A stretch of DNA of 64,000 bases from JBCCGL01 sp039029275. Lineage in GTDB: Bacteria; Pseudomonadota; Gammaproteobacteria; JBCCGL01. The stretch is taken from assembly GCA_039029275.1 (NCBI GenBank), contig JBCCGL010000012.1, positions 62,001 through 126,000 of the forward strand. The letters run 5' to 3'. Position 1 is the first letter of the stretch. Every line of letters begins with the position of its first letter. A program made the translations under genes and the position numbers. This document shows positions 7,354 through 15,774 of this stretch, piece after piece. The notes under the pieces are model-generated. The model was given only the letters and a program-made list of their open reading frames with translations. It was not told where the DNA came from and did no database searches.

Positions 7354-8892
7354 TTATACGTTCGAGTCTGCGAATTCCGCCTTGCGGCGCGCCATGTAAT
7401 CGTTGAGTGCCTCGTCGGCAGCCGGATCGATTGCCGGTGCCTCGTAGTCGTCGAGCCACTTTTTCCACAGTTTGTTAGCGCGTTTGGCCGCGTCCATCGA
7501 GCCATCGGCCTCCCACTGTTCGAAGCTATTGTTATCAGCTACGGTGGAAATGTAAAACGCGGACTCAAAATTGTCCTGCGTATGCTGGCAACCGAGAAAA
7601 TGTTGGCCGGGACCCACTTCACGAATCGCGCTCATACCCTGCCCGTTTTCGGAAAAGTCCGCACCCTCCAGCAGGCGCACGATCATGCTGGCCTGATCGC
7701 AGTCCATCACAAACTTTTCGTAGCCCATAGCCAAACCACCTTCGAGCCATCCCGCGGTATGCAGCATAAAGTTGACCCCGGCGAGCGCAGCCGTTTGCAT
7801 TGTATTCGCTGCTTCGTAGGCGGCTTGCGCATCCGGTATCTTGGAGCCACACAGACCGCCGCCAGAGCGGAATGGCACACCGAGGCGGCGCGCCAGTTGT
7901 GCGGCGCCGTACAGTACCAGCGAAGGTTCAGGCGATCCAAATGTAGGCGCACCCGATTGCATCGAGATCGAGCTGGCAAAGGTGCCAAACACAACCGGTG
8001 CGCCCGCGCGCACAAGCTGCACAAACGTCATGCCGGCCATCGCTTCAGCCAGAATCTGCGTCAGCGTCGCGACGACTGTGACCGGCGACATTGCCCCGGC
8101 AAGGATAAACGGCGACACCACTGTCGCCTGATTGTTTTGCGCGTACACGCGAGCGGCGCCGAGCATGGTGTCGTCGAAGGTCATCGGCGAGTTGGCGTTG
8201 ATGAGACTCGTGGTCACGCAGTTGTCCTTGACGAAGTCTTCGCCGAAGACCAGACCCGCCATGTTGATGGTGTCTTGCGCGCGCTCGGGTGCCGTCACCG
8301 ACCCCATAAACGGTTTGTCGCTGTATTTGAGGTGTGAATACACCATGTCAAAGTGGCGTTTGTTGACCGGCAGGTCGACCGGCTCACACACGGTGCCGCC
8401 CGAGTGGTGCATGCCAGGCGCCATGTATGCCATTTTCACGAAGTTGCGAAAATCTTCGATGGTTGCGTAGCGCCGGCCTTCATCGAGATTGCGGATGAAC
8501 GGAGGGCCGTAAGCCGGCACCAGCACGGTTCGCTTCCCGCCGATGATGATATTTTTATCCGGATTGCGCGCGAACTGCGTGTATTCCGAGGGCGCGTTCT
8601 CGGTGATGATTTTGCGGCACATACCGCGCGGAAAGTGCACGCGCTCGCCCTGTACGTCAGCGCCCGCGTCACGCAGCATATCGAGCGCTGCCGGATCGTC
8701 GCGAAATTCAATCCCGATTTCTTCGAGAACGGTTTCGGCGTTGTTTTCGATCAGTTCGAGCTGCTCGTCGGACAACAGTTCGAAGTACGGAATCTTGCGC
8801 TCTATAAAGGGGGCAACCGGCGCAGTGCTGACCGCGCGTGCGTGTTGACGCGCGGCACGGCCGCCTCCGCTCCGTCTTTTTCGTTCTGACAT
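7354..8892 (-). CDS. MttB-family methyltransferase, non-pyrrolysine type
   Basis: A 512-residue member of the trimethylamine methyltransferase superfamily. It is recognised from the TIM-barrel segments around VLVPAYGPPFIRNLDEGRR, the SGGTVCEP loop and the C-terminal region GQHFLGCQHTQDNFES. There is no internal stop codon, so this is the non-pyrrolysine branch, whose characterised anaerobic member MtgB demethylates glycine betaine onto a corrinoid protein. No corrinoid protein or pyl gene is seen in the window; the next gene is a flavin/GcvT fusion instead, a pairing suggesting a different methyl acceptor. The N-terminal 20 residues are Arg/Gly-rich. The start ATG has only a weak GAGA ribosome site. 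Confidence 0.87.
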   Translation of the reverse strand: MSERKRRSGGGRAARQHARAVSTAPVAPFIERKIPYFELLSDEQLELIENNAETVLEEIGIEFRDDPAALDMLRDAGADVQGERVHFPRGMCRKIITENAPSEYTQFARNPDKNIIIGGKRTVLVPAYGPPFIRNLDEGRRYATIEDFRNFVKMAYMAPGMHHSGGTVCEPVDLPVNKRHFDMVYSHLKYSDKPFMGSVTAPERAQDTINMAGLVFGEDFVKDNCVTTSLINANSPMTFDDTMLGAARVYAQNNQATVVSPFILAGAMSPVTVVATLTQILAEAMAGMTFVQLVRAGAPVVFGTFASSISMQSGAPTFGSPEPSLVLYGAAQLARRLGVPFRSGGGLCGSKIPDAQAAYEAANTMQTAALAGVNFMLHTAGWLEGGLAMGYEKFVMDCDQASMIVRLLEGADFSENGQGMSAIREVGPGQHFLGCQHTQDNFESAFYISTVADNNSFEQWEADGSMDAAKRANKLWKKWLDDYEAPAIDPAADEALNDYMARRKAEFADSNV

Positions 8893-8905
8893 TAACTATT
8901 TCTCA

Positions 8906-8965
8906 TAGCTGGTATGAATCTACCGAATGGTGCAAAGTATCAGTGATTAAGCTCCACACCAGCTA
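8906..8965. promoter_or_regulatory. Inverted repeat upstream of the mttB-like operon
   Basis: TAGCTGGTATG at 8906-8916 and CACACCAGCTA at 8955-8965 are inverted copies matching at 10 of 11 positions, 49 bp apart centre to centre. They lie 14-73 bp before the mttB-like start in a 151-bp non-coding stretch. They could be paired operator sites for a regulator, or an RNA stem in the leader. No regulator gene for this operon is visible in the window. Confidence 0.4.
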
Positions 8966-9043
8966 CTTGCCCGCGACACGAGATTAGCTGATCGCGCCAA
9001 GCGCGAAACGAACGTTTTGAAAGGCGCGTTTTAATCACAACCC

Positions 9044-9988
9044 CTACTGTGCGATCAAAAAATCGCCGACTCGCGGAGTCACCAGATCCGCCTTGTCTGC
9101 CGATTTGAACTTGAATGGGACTGAGACCAGCCGCATGCCCTCGTTTAACTGCACGGCAAAGTGGAGATGTGGTCCGGTTGAAAACCCCGTATTGCCGGAT
9201 TTAGCAATCACCTCACCCTTGCGAACGCGATCACCTATCACGACCAGCACGCTCTCCCAGCGAAGATGCGCGTACAGGGCAATCGTGCCGTCGTCGTGCA
9301 GGATTCGCACGTAGTTGGCGCGCGATCCGAACTTTTCCGCGTTGGTCCCGCCGCTATAGAAATCGCGCGCGATGTCCATGACAACGCCGCCACGCGCAGC
9401 GTGCACTGGCGTGCCATCCGGCATCGCAAAATCCACGGCGTACCGGCTTTGCGGCCCAAAGTGGCTGAACTGGCCGTTGAAGCCCTGCGAAATCGCAAAC
9501 TTTCGCCCCGTGGGGTATGGCAAAAAATACTGCTCGCGCTCGTCGTGTTGCGCCTCGGGCGAGCCGAGTACGACGTTGTACTTATACGCGTAGCGCCATC
9601 GCTGATCGGGATTTTCAGGCCCGAGGGAAAACAATCGTTTGGTCTCCCCGCCCTCAATCACAAACGATCGCGGAAGCGATGGCTCGGCGAGAATGTTGTC
9701 TGCTTCGGTGAGTTCAAACTGGATCTCGATCGGACCGCCAAGCAAATTCTGAACTTGAAAAACAGGGTTTTCACGCGTCCCGACCTGACGAATATTGATT
9801 TTCTTTTTATTTTCGCGAACCTTGATCCGCTGGACGGTGACCTCGGCGTCGGTATTGGGAGGCGTGTCGCTGTACTGCCAACGCCCGTACTTATCCTGAT
9901 AGCTGTAGAGTTTCTTCGCCGACGCTGGTGTCGTTAAAAACGCGCAGCTGACCGCGGTGGCAACAATCAAAAGCAGGACTCGCCTCAT
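9044..9988 (-). CDS. M23 (LytM-type) metallopeptidase with N-terminal DUF4124 domain
   Basis: A 314-residue exported protein. Residues 1-24 form a signal peptide ending ASA, residues about 25-45 resemble the DUF4124 motif (LYSYQDKYGRWQYSDTPP), and the C-terminal third is a peptidase M23 domain. Zinc ligands are visible as H176, D186 and the second His of H274-L-H276, with H241 (YAHL) as the usual second active-site His. Such enzymes cut peptide cross-links in murein, or activate amidases when the site is degenerate; here it is intact. I chose the ATG at 9988, inside the end of the SDR gene, over a GTG at 10000. It is likely co-transcribed with the SDR. Confidence 0.87.
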   Translation of the reverse strand: MRRVLLLIVATAVSCAFLTTPASAKKLYSYQDKYGRWQYSDTPPNTDAEVTVQRIKVRENKKKINIRQVGTRENPVFQVQNLLGGPIEIQFELTEADNILAEPSLPRSFVIEGGETKRLFSLGPENPDQRWRYAYKYNVVLGSPEAQHDEREQYFLPYPTGRKFAISQGFNGQFSHFGPQSRYAVDFAMPDGTPVHAARGGVVMDIARDFYSGGTNAEKFGSRANYVRILHDDGTIALYAHLRWESVLVVIGDRVRKGEVIAKSGNTGFSTGPHLHFAVQLNEGMRLVSVPFKFKSADKADLVTPRVGDFLIAQ

Positions 9989-9993
9989 GTGCA

Positions 9994-10782
9994 CTACCAA
10001 ACCGTTCGCATGGTGCCGCCGTCAACGACCAGCGTTTCACCGGTGATGTAACTCGCCGCTTCAGAAAGCAGAAAAGCACCGGCCTTGCCGAACTCGTCCG
10101 CCGTCCCCAGACGCCCCATCGGTACGTTGCCTTTCATCCGGTCGATCACCTCATCGGTTGAGATTCCATATTCCTTGGCTCTCGCGTTACTCAAGGAGTC
10201 GATGCGATCGGTATGGATGACACCTGGCACCAGATTGTTCACGCGAATAGATTCGCTGGCGAGGGATTGTGACAAACTCTTCGCCAGCGAGACCACGCCG
10301 GAGCGCATCACGTTGGACAACAGCAACACGTCAATGGGCTCTTTCACCGATGATGAAGTCAAGGTCACAATGCTACCGCCGCCGCGTTCGCGCATCGCGG
10401 GCAGCACGGCACGGATCATTCGAATCGAACTCAACAAGGTGAGCTCGAAAGCGCTTTGCCAATCGTCGTCTGAGAAATCATCAAACTTGCCCGGCGGTGG
10501 GCCTCCCGCGTTCACCACCATCCCGTAGAGGTCACCAAAGCGCTCAAGCGTTGCGTCACGCCAGTGTGTGATGGATTCGGGATTGCGCGCATCGAAAGCG
10601 CAGCCCATTGCGTCTGCACCCGTTTCGCGCAGTTTTTCGACTGCCGCCTCGACGTCTTCGAGCGTGCGCGCCGCAATCGATACACGGGCCCCCGCGAGCG
10701 CGCATTGATGCGCTATACCGAACCCAAGACCTTTGCTGGCCGCAGCGATCATGATCGATTTATCTTGTAACCCCAGTTCCAC
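9994..10782 (-). CDS. Short-chain dehydrogenase/reductase family protein with altered active site
   Basis: A 262-residue SDR-fold protein. The nucleotide-binding AASKGLGFGIA and the NAG(G) motif are present, and the C-terminal GETLVVDGG is typical. The catalytic Tyr-x3-Lys is not there: the aligned stretch reads LLSNVMRSGVVSLAKSL, giving Ser and Arg at the two positions. Ser of the TLTSSSV segment is retained. A subgroup annotated as 3-oxoacyl-ACP reductase-like carries a similar LSNxxR pattern, so this may be a real subfamily with unknown chemistry. The start is the GTG at 10782, set by GGAGG ending six bases before it; the longer GTG at 10794 has no such site. Confidence 0.85.
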   Translation of the reverse strand: MELGLQDKSIMIAAASKGLGFGIAHQCALAGARVSIAARTLEDVEAAVEKLRETGADAMGCAFDARNPESITHWRDATLERFGDLYGMVVNAGGPPPGKFDDFSDDDWQSAFELTLLSSIRMIRAVLPAMRERGGGSIVTLTSSSVKEPIDVLLLSNVMRSGVVSLAKSLSQSLASESIRVNNLVPGVIHTDRIDSLSNARAKEYGISTDEVIDRMKGNVPMGRLGTADEFGKAGAFLLSEAASYITGETLVVDGGTMRTVW

Positions 10783-10948
10783 GTTATCCTCCACCTTGTG
10801 CTCACAAAAATTATCGGAGCGAGTGCGAGCAACAGTAATTCAGTTCTTAACGTGTGTCATTCTCTATCCGTTAACTTGACTAGTGAAAATCATTTATTTC
10901 CCGCAAACACTACACTGATTTACTAGCCTTTATTCGAATATACTTTGG

Positions 10949-11686
10949 ATGTTGAGTAATAAGACAAACGAAATGGTCATTGGAATTTTGCAAGCCGATT
11001 ACGTTCGCGAGCCACAGTCTGATGAATTCGACGATTATCCCGACATGTTCAAGCAACTGCTTTGGGCCGTGGACGACTCACTCGAGTTCCGCGTCTACCG
11101 GATGATCGACGAGGTTTTTCCCGACGATATTCACGAGTGTGATGGCTACGTAATGACCGGCAGTCGCGCCGGTGTTTACGACGACTTGCCCTGGATCAGC
11201 ACCGCTCGGCAATTGCTCGCAACCCTGATTGAAGCGTGCATTCCTGTCGTCGGAATCTGTTTTGGCCACCAGTTGCTTGCACAGGCGATCGGCGGGCGTT
11301 CGGAAAAATTCAGCGGCGGTTGGGGACAAGGCTTGCACCGATGGGAAATCGAGACCTTGCCGTGGTGGATGGAAGAAAAACCCGATCACTTCTCGCTGCT
11401 GGTGAGTCATCAGGATCAGGTCACTGCGCTGCCAGAGGGCGCCACGCGGGTTGCGAGCAGCGATTTCTGCGCTAACGCCGTGTTTCAATACGGCGAATAC
11501 GCCCTGGGCTTTCAGGGGCACCCCGAATTCAGTAAAGACTTTTCACGCGCGATCATGGACATGCGTCGCGAGATGATCGGCGAGCAGGTCTATTGCGATG
11601 GGATGGAATCACTGATGAATGACCCCGATACCTCGACAGTCGCTCGATGGATGGTGCGGTTTCTGCGCGGACAAAACGGAAAATAA
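10949..11686 (+). CDS. Class I glutamine amidotransferase-like protein
   Basis: A 245-residue stand-alone GATase class I domain with an intact catalytic triad: C104 in GICFGHQ, H191 and E193 in GFQGHPEF. Free-standing members (COG0518 type) hydrolyse glutamine or gamma-glutamyl amides, sometimes supplying ammonia to a partner. No synthase partner sits beside it, although guaA itself lies 7 kb away. The start ATG at 10949 has no clear ribosome site; an ATG at 10973 gives MVIGILQADYV and is equally plausible. A role in gamma-glutamyl compound breakdown is possible but is inference. Confidence 0.85.
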   Translation: MLSNKTNEMVIGILQADYVREPQSDEFDDYPDMFKQLLWAVDDSLEFRVYRMIDEVFPDDIHECDGYVMTGSRAGVYDDLPWISTARQLLATLIEACIPVVGICFGHQLLAQAIGGRSEKFSGGWGQGLHRWEIETLPWWMEEKPDHFSLLVSHQDQVTALPEGATRVASSDFCANAVFQYGEYALGFQGHPEFSKDFSRAIMDMRREMIGEQVYCDGMESLMNDPDTSTVARWMVRFLRGQNGK

Positions 11687-11758
11687 TACCGCTTGTCGCT
11701 AGAAAAGCGCCGTTCACCAACTACACTCAGGTGGTTTTACTACTGCAGTTGTTTTTGA

Positions 11759-12130
11759 ATGGGTCTAGAACTTTACGCCGAGCAGCGCGAAGAACAGCGC
11801 GTTAGCTTGATGTTTCACGCGCAGGTGCTTGATTGCACCAACGATAAAGTCATCGGCATTCTGGCTGATATTTCAGTACACGGCATGCGCGTTGTCGGCG
11901 AACGCAGTATCGCACCCGGCAATCAGGTTCGAGTGCGCGTACCTATCCCGGTTGAAACGCGAGGTTGCAGCGATATTTATGCAGACTGCGAATGTCGCTG
12001 GTCGCGCCGCGATGTCAGTACAGACAGCGTTCACAACGGTTTCCGTGTGGTGTCTATGGATCCGGAGCAGTCGCACGCGTTGGCGGACATTATCGACGAA
12101 TACGGCATCACCAAGGGCTTGTTCAGTTGA
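11759..12130 (+). CDS. PilZ domain protein
   Basis: A 123-residue single-domain protein with both cyclic-di-GMP signature parts: REEQR (RxxxR) near residue 10 and DISVHG ([D/N]xSxxG) near residue 38. It would be a small cytosolic receptor or adaptor for cyclic-di-GMP, affecting motility, secretion or matrix production; the target cannot be read. A second PilZ protein of the same size and layout is encoded at 48857-49216, so the two are probably paralogues. It ends 11 bp before the convergent rep gene. Confidence 0.86.
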   Translation: MGLELYAEQREEQRVSLMFHAQVLDCTNDKVIGILADISVHGMRVVGERSIAPGNQVRVRVPIPVETRGCSDIYADCECRWSRRDVSTDSVHNGFRVVSMDPEQSHALADIIDEYGITKGLFS

Positions 12131-12141
12131 CGCCTGCGTCT

Positions 12142-14163
12142 CTAGGGTGCTTTCAGCAAATCGCGTAACTCAGCCAGCCGATCGCGACTGACCTCTTTCT
12201 TTTCCTCCGCGCTTTGATCCGACTTTTCACCTTGCAACCAGAGCAAGTCATCGGCGGGTAACTCGTCGAGAAAGCGACTCGGTTCGCAATCGATCTGCTC
12301 CCCAAACTTCATTCGCTGGCGCGCAAAACTCAAACTCAGAGTACGCTGGGCGCGGGTAATCCCGACGTAAGCCAGTCTGCGTTCTTCTTCTATTGTGTCT
12401 TCATCAATACTGGTGCGATGCGGCAAGAGGTCTTCTTCAAGCCCGACCAAATAGACATGTGTGAACTCCAATCCCTTGGATGCGTGCAAGGTGAGCAGAT
12501 TCACAGCATCTTGCTGCTGCTCTTCCTGATTTTCGAGAATGTCGATCAACATCATCTGGCTCAGTACTTCGCTCAATGAACGATCGGCGTTACCTTTTTG
12601 CTCGCTGGTAAGGTCACCGATCCAGTCGCGCAATTCGAGCACATTCGCCCAGCGCGACTCAGCCGCGCGCAAGTCTTTGGAAACATCCCGCAACCACGCC
12701 TCGTAGTGGACGTCGTCCAGCAGGTCACTGACAATCGAAAGGGGGTTGGCACCGCGCTCAGCATTGTCCGCAATAAGGGTAATCCAGTTTGCAAAGTCCT
12801 GTAGTTTGCCGTAAGCACGACTACTGACAACCTGTGAAAGACCAATCTCGTGACAGGCGTTGAGTAAACTCGTGTGGCGTTGACGCGCGTAGTGGCCCAG
12901 TTTTTCCAAAGTCGAGGCGCCGATTTCGCGACGCGGTGTGTTGACCACTCGCAGAAACGCCGCGTCGTCGCGATCATTAACCAGCAGTCGCAGGTAAGCC
13001 ATGATGTCTTTGACCTCAGCGCGTTCAAAAAACGAAGTGCCCCCGCTGACTTGATAGGGAATTTGCTTTTCACGCAGGGCTTTTTCGAATTGGCGCGACT
13101 GAAAGTTACCGCGATATAAAATCGCGTAATCACCGTATTTTGCGCGATTGCGAAACGCCCGCGTTGCGATGTCTGCAGCGACCCAATCGGCCTCATCCTC
13201 TGCACTCGCAACGGGCATAACGCGTACCTTGTCCCCGAGTCCGAGGTCGCTCCACAGCTTTTTCTCGAAGATGTGCGGGTTATTGCCGATCAAGGTGTTT
13301 GCGCTGCCAAGGATCCGGCTGCACGAGCGATAGTTCTGATCCAGAGTGATGACTTTCAAGCGCGGATAGTCGCGCTGCAATTGCACGAGATTCTCCGGGC
13401 GCGCGCCACGCCAGGCGTAGATTGACTGGTCGTCATCCCCCACCGCAGTAAAATTGCCAACTTTACCAACCAGCATCTGCACCAGAGCGTATTGCGCTGC
13501 GTTGGTATCCTGATACTCGTCGACCAGCAAGTACCGTACGCGGTTCTGCCACGCTTCTCGTATGTCGTCGAATTCGCGCAGCAAGCGCACCGGAAGCGAA
13601 ATCAGATCATCAAAATCCATCGCGTTATACGCGTGTAGTAATTCGCAATAGCGCGCGTATGCTTTTGCTGCGTGTGCGCTCTGAGCGTCCTCCGCAGTTT
13701 TGAGCGCACTGTCCGGCGAGACAAAATCATTTTTCCACCGTGAGATTTGATTTCGTACTGCGTTGTCATCGTCCGCGTTGCCAGCATCACCCCGCAGCTC
13801 TTTCAGCACGGTCATCGAATCCGTGGTATCCATCAGCGTGAATCCCTTTCTATATCCCAGATGCTCGCAATCGCGATGCAGCATGCGCAAACCCAGCGTG
13901 TGAAAAGTTGAAATGTTCAACTGTGAGCGCGTGCCGTTACCCCATTTAAGCAGTCCAGCGACGCGCTGTTTCATTTCCTGCGCGGCCTTATTGGTGAAGG
14001 TGACGGCGAAGATATTTTTCTCGGGAATCCCGGCCGCATTGATCAAGTGCGCGATCTTGTGTGTAATGACGCCGGTTTTGCCGCTACCCGCTCCGGCGAT
14101 CACCAGAAGCGGGCTATCTGTGTGATGAACAGCGGCGATTTGTTGAGGGTTGAGCTGGCGCAT
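12142..14163 (-). CDS. rep: ATP-dependent DNA helicase Rep
   Basis: A 673-residue superfamily 1A helicase, the usual length for Rep. It opens MRQLNPQQIAAVHH, then Walker A (GAGSGKT), the VDEYQDTNAAQY motif II, GDDDQSIYAWRGA motif III, motif IV around LDQNYRS, and the late motifs around TLHASKGLEF and YVGITRAQ. Rep is a 3'-5' translocase that clears proteins ahead of the replisome. UvrD is usually longer and starts differently, so Rep is the better call. It is convergent with the pilZ gene and divergent from ampD. Confidence 0.94.
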   Translation of the reverse strand: MRQLNPQQIAAVHHTDSPLLVIAGAGSGKTGVITHKIAHLINAAGIPEKNIFAVTFTNKAAQEMKQRVAGLLKWGNGTRSQLNISTFHTLGLRMLHRDCEHLGYRKGFTLMDTTDSMTVLKELRGDAGNADDDNAVRNQISRWKNDFVSPDSALKTAEDAQSAHAAKAYARYCELLHAYNAMDFDDLISLPVRLLREFDDIREAWQNRVRYLLVDEYQDTNAAQYALVQMLVGKVGNFTAVGDDDQSIYAWRGARPENLVQLQRDYPRLKVITLDQNYRSCSRILGSANTLIGNNPHIFEKKLWSDLGLGDKVRVMPVASAEDEADWVAADIATRAFRNRAKYGDYAILYRGNFQSRQFEKALREKQIPYQVSGGTSFFERAEVKDIMAYLRLLVNDRDDAAFLRVVNTPRREIGASTLEKLGHYARQRHTSLLNACHEIGLSQVVSSRAYGKLQDFANWITLIADNAERGANPLSIVSDLLDDVHYEAWLRDVSKDLRAAESRWANVLELRDWIGDLTSEQKGNADRSLSEVLSQMMLIDILENQEEQQQDAVNLLTLHASKGLEFTHVYLVGLEEDLLPHRTSIDEDTIEEERRLAYVGITRAQRTLSLSFARQRMKFGEQIDCEPSRFLDELPADDLLWLQGEKSDQSAEEKKEVSRDRLAELRDLLKAP

Positions 14164-14273
14164 GCAATCGAATATCGGTGAGAAAAAAAGCGGGCAATTT
14201 TACCGACTTGCCGGTGCGCGGTCACGACAGTTTGACTGCACGAATTGAATCAGAGCGACAAAGTTTACCTGCG

Positions 14274-14840
14274 ATGAAGATCGAACGCGGCTTGCTTGAT
14301 ATTGCACGACAGTGCAACTCGCCAAACGCGGACGAGCGCCCCGATGGCGAGATCAGCCTGATCGTCGTTCACAACATCAGCCTGCCACCCGGACAATTTG
14401 GCGGTGCGCACATCGACGCTCTGTTCACCAATACGCTCGATCCGACGCAACACGCATTCTTCGCAGAAATTTGCGAACTCAGGGTGTCAGCGCACGTACT
14501 CATTCGACGCGACGGTGAGCTGGTCCAATATGTGCCGTTTGAAAAGCGTGCGTGGCATGCCGGTGTCTCTCACTACGCTGGGCGCGAACGCTGCAATGAT
14601 TTTTCCGTTGGCATTGAACTCGAAGGCACAGACCACGTCCCGTTTGAGGAGTCCCAGTACCAAACGCTCGCGTCGGTTGTGGCGACTCTGATAAACACTT
14701 ATCCTACAATCACTTGCGAGCGGATCGTCGGTCACAGCGACATCGCACCTGGGCGCAAAACCGATCCTGGTCCCGCGTTCAATTGGGCGCATTTTCGTGG
14801 ATTGCTGGACGGCCAGCTCAATCGGCTCGCCGAAAAATAG
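14274..14840 (+). CDS. ampD: 1,6-anhydro-N-acetylmuramyl-L-alanine amidase AmpD
   Basis: A 188-residue cytosolic zinc amidase of murein recycling. It removes the peptide from anhydro-muropeptides and thereby lowers the signal for AmpC beta-lactamase induction. Zinc ligands H33 (VVHNIS), H154 and D164 (GHSDIAPGRKTDPGPAFNW) and the likely catalytic E115 (GIELEG) are in the positions known for E. coli AmpD. The frame is open back to a GTG at 14178, but the ATG at 14274 (MKIERGLLDIARQ) matches the family start and length, so I use it. It is followed by ampE, the usual order. Confidence 0.93.
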   Translation: MKIERGLLDIARQCNSPNADERPDGEISLIVVHNISLPPGQFGGAHIDALFTNTLDPTQHAFFAEICELRVSAHVLIRRDGELVQYVPFEKRAWHAGVSHYAGRERCNDFSVGIELEGTDHVPFEESQYQTLASVVATLINTYPTITCERIVGHSDIAPGRKTDPGPAFNWAHFRGLLDGQLNRLAEK

Positions 14841-14892
14841 GCACTCGAAGCCTCATTACAAATCAAAAAACCGGGATACGAACACCACCGCT

Positions 14893-15768
14893 ATGAATCT
14901 AATTGTTGTACTGCTAACTCTATTCATCGACCACCGTTTCGGCTCAAACAGCGGATTGCGCTCGTTCGAATGGTTCGACCGGGGCGTTGTCTGGGCAATC
15001 AAGCGCTGTGGCGATAAATTTTGGCAGCTTATCCTTGTGTTGGTGATTGCTCTTGCGGTTCCGGCACTGATTATTCACGCCTTGTCAGAGAGTTTTGAAG
15101 GTGTGATGTTCGGTCTGCTGGGTTTGGTTTGGTCAGTCGTCGTACTGTTGTTTTGCCTGGGTCCGCTTGCGCTGGATCGGGTCCTGTCTGAGTACACTGG
15201 AGCGGTTGAAGACGGATCGGAAGATGTCGCTGAAGACCGCGCCAGTCAAATCAGTGGAAATGCTGAATTCGAATCGCCAGAGCAGCGCAACGCCAGTGTG
15301 GTCGCAGGGGTATACGCGCAGGTCAACACCCAGATTCTCACGCCCGTTTTCTGGTTTTTGGTGCTGGGTCCGTTTGGCGCTGTTTTGTATCGACTCGCGC
15401 TGCAAATAGTGTCGAGCCCATCGATTACCGATCAGATCTCAGAAGAAGCCGCAGCGCGTATCGAAATGCTGCTCGGAATTTTTACCTGGCTACCTGCGAG
15501 AATTTTGATCGTCGCGTACGCACTCGCGGGTAAGTTCGAGTGCACGCTAAACAGTCTATTGGGTCCCAGTGAAATTCAATCCGATTCAACGATTTTTGAT
15601 GACACCAATGCGGCACTCGCAGAATCCGGTTTTTGCGCGTCTGGTTTAGAGCGCGATAACAAGCTGGAAATAGATGATGTGCTCAGCGCGCGTGAATTGG
15701 TTGTCCGTTCGATTGTGGTTTGCCTCGCGGGGTTGGCACTGATGACGCTCTCGGGTTGGGCAAACTAA
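14893..15768 (+). CDS. ampE: AmpE-like membrane protein
   Basis: A 291-residue integral membrane protein with about four hydrophobic segments (about 45-65, 70-95, 155-180 and the C-terminal helix), in the position of AmpE directly after ampD. It opens MNLIVVLLTLFIDHRF, close to the AmpE start, and belongs to the AmpE/CobD-like fold group. AmpE is thought to take part in beta-lactamase regulation or cell-wall sensing, but its biochemical role is not settled. The ATG at 14893 lies 52 bp after ampD; the longer open frame that begins inside ampD is not real. It is convergent with the PhaB-type reductase, 6 bp away. Confidence 0.85.
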   Translation: MNLIVVLLTLFIDHRFGSNSGLRSFEWFDRGVVWAIKRCGDKFWQLILVLVIALAVPALIIHALSESFEGVMFGLLGLVWSVVVLLFCLGPLALDRVLSEYTGAVEDGSEDVAEDRASQISGNAEFESPEQRNASVVAGVYAQVNTQILTPVFWFLVLGPFGAVLYRLALQIVSSPSITDQISEEAAARIEMLLGIFTWLPARILIVAYALAGKFECTLNSLLGPSEIQSDSTIFDDTNAALAESGFCASGLERDNKLEIDDVLSARELVVRSIVVCLAGLALMTLSGWAN

Positions 15769-15774
15769 CGCCAC

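Noticed and set aside
7348..8337. A 329-codon plus-strand frame opposite the mttB-like gene
   Set aside because: Antisense to a clear family member; the product is Arg/His-rich as expected from codon bias on the other strand.
7354..8892. Pyrrolysine use in the MttB homologue
   Set aside because: There is no in-frame stop codon within the gene and no pyl genes are seen.
9266..9937. A 223-codon plus-strand frame opposite the M23 peptidase
   Set aside because: Shadow of a gene with signal peptide and full zinc site; no domain in the translation.
10783..10948. A small gene between the SDR and GATase genes
   Set aside because: The 166-bp gap is AT-rich with many stops and looks like back-to-back promoter regions.
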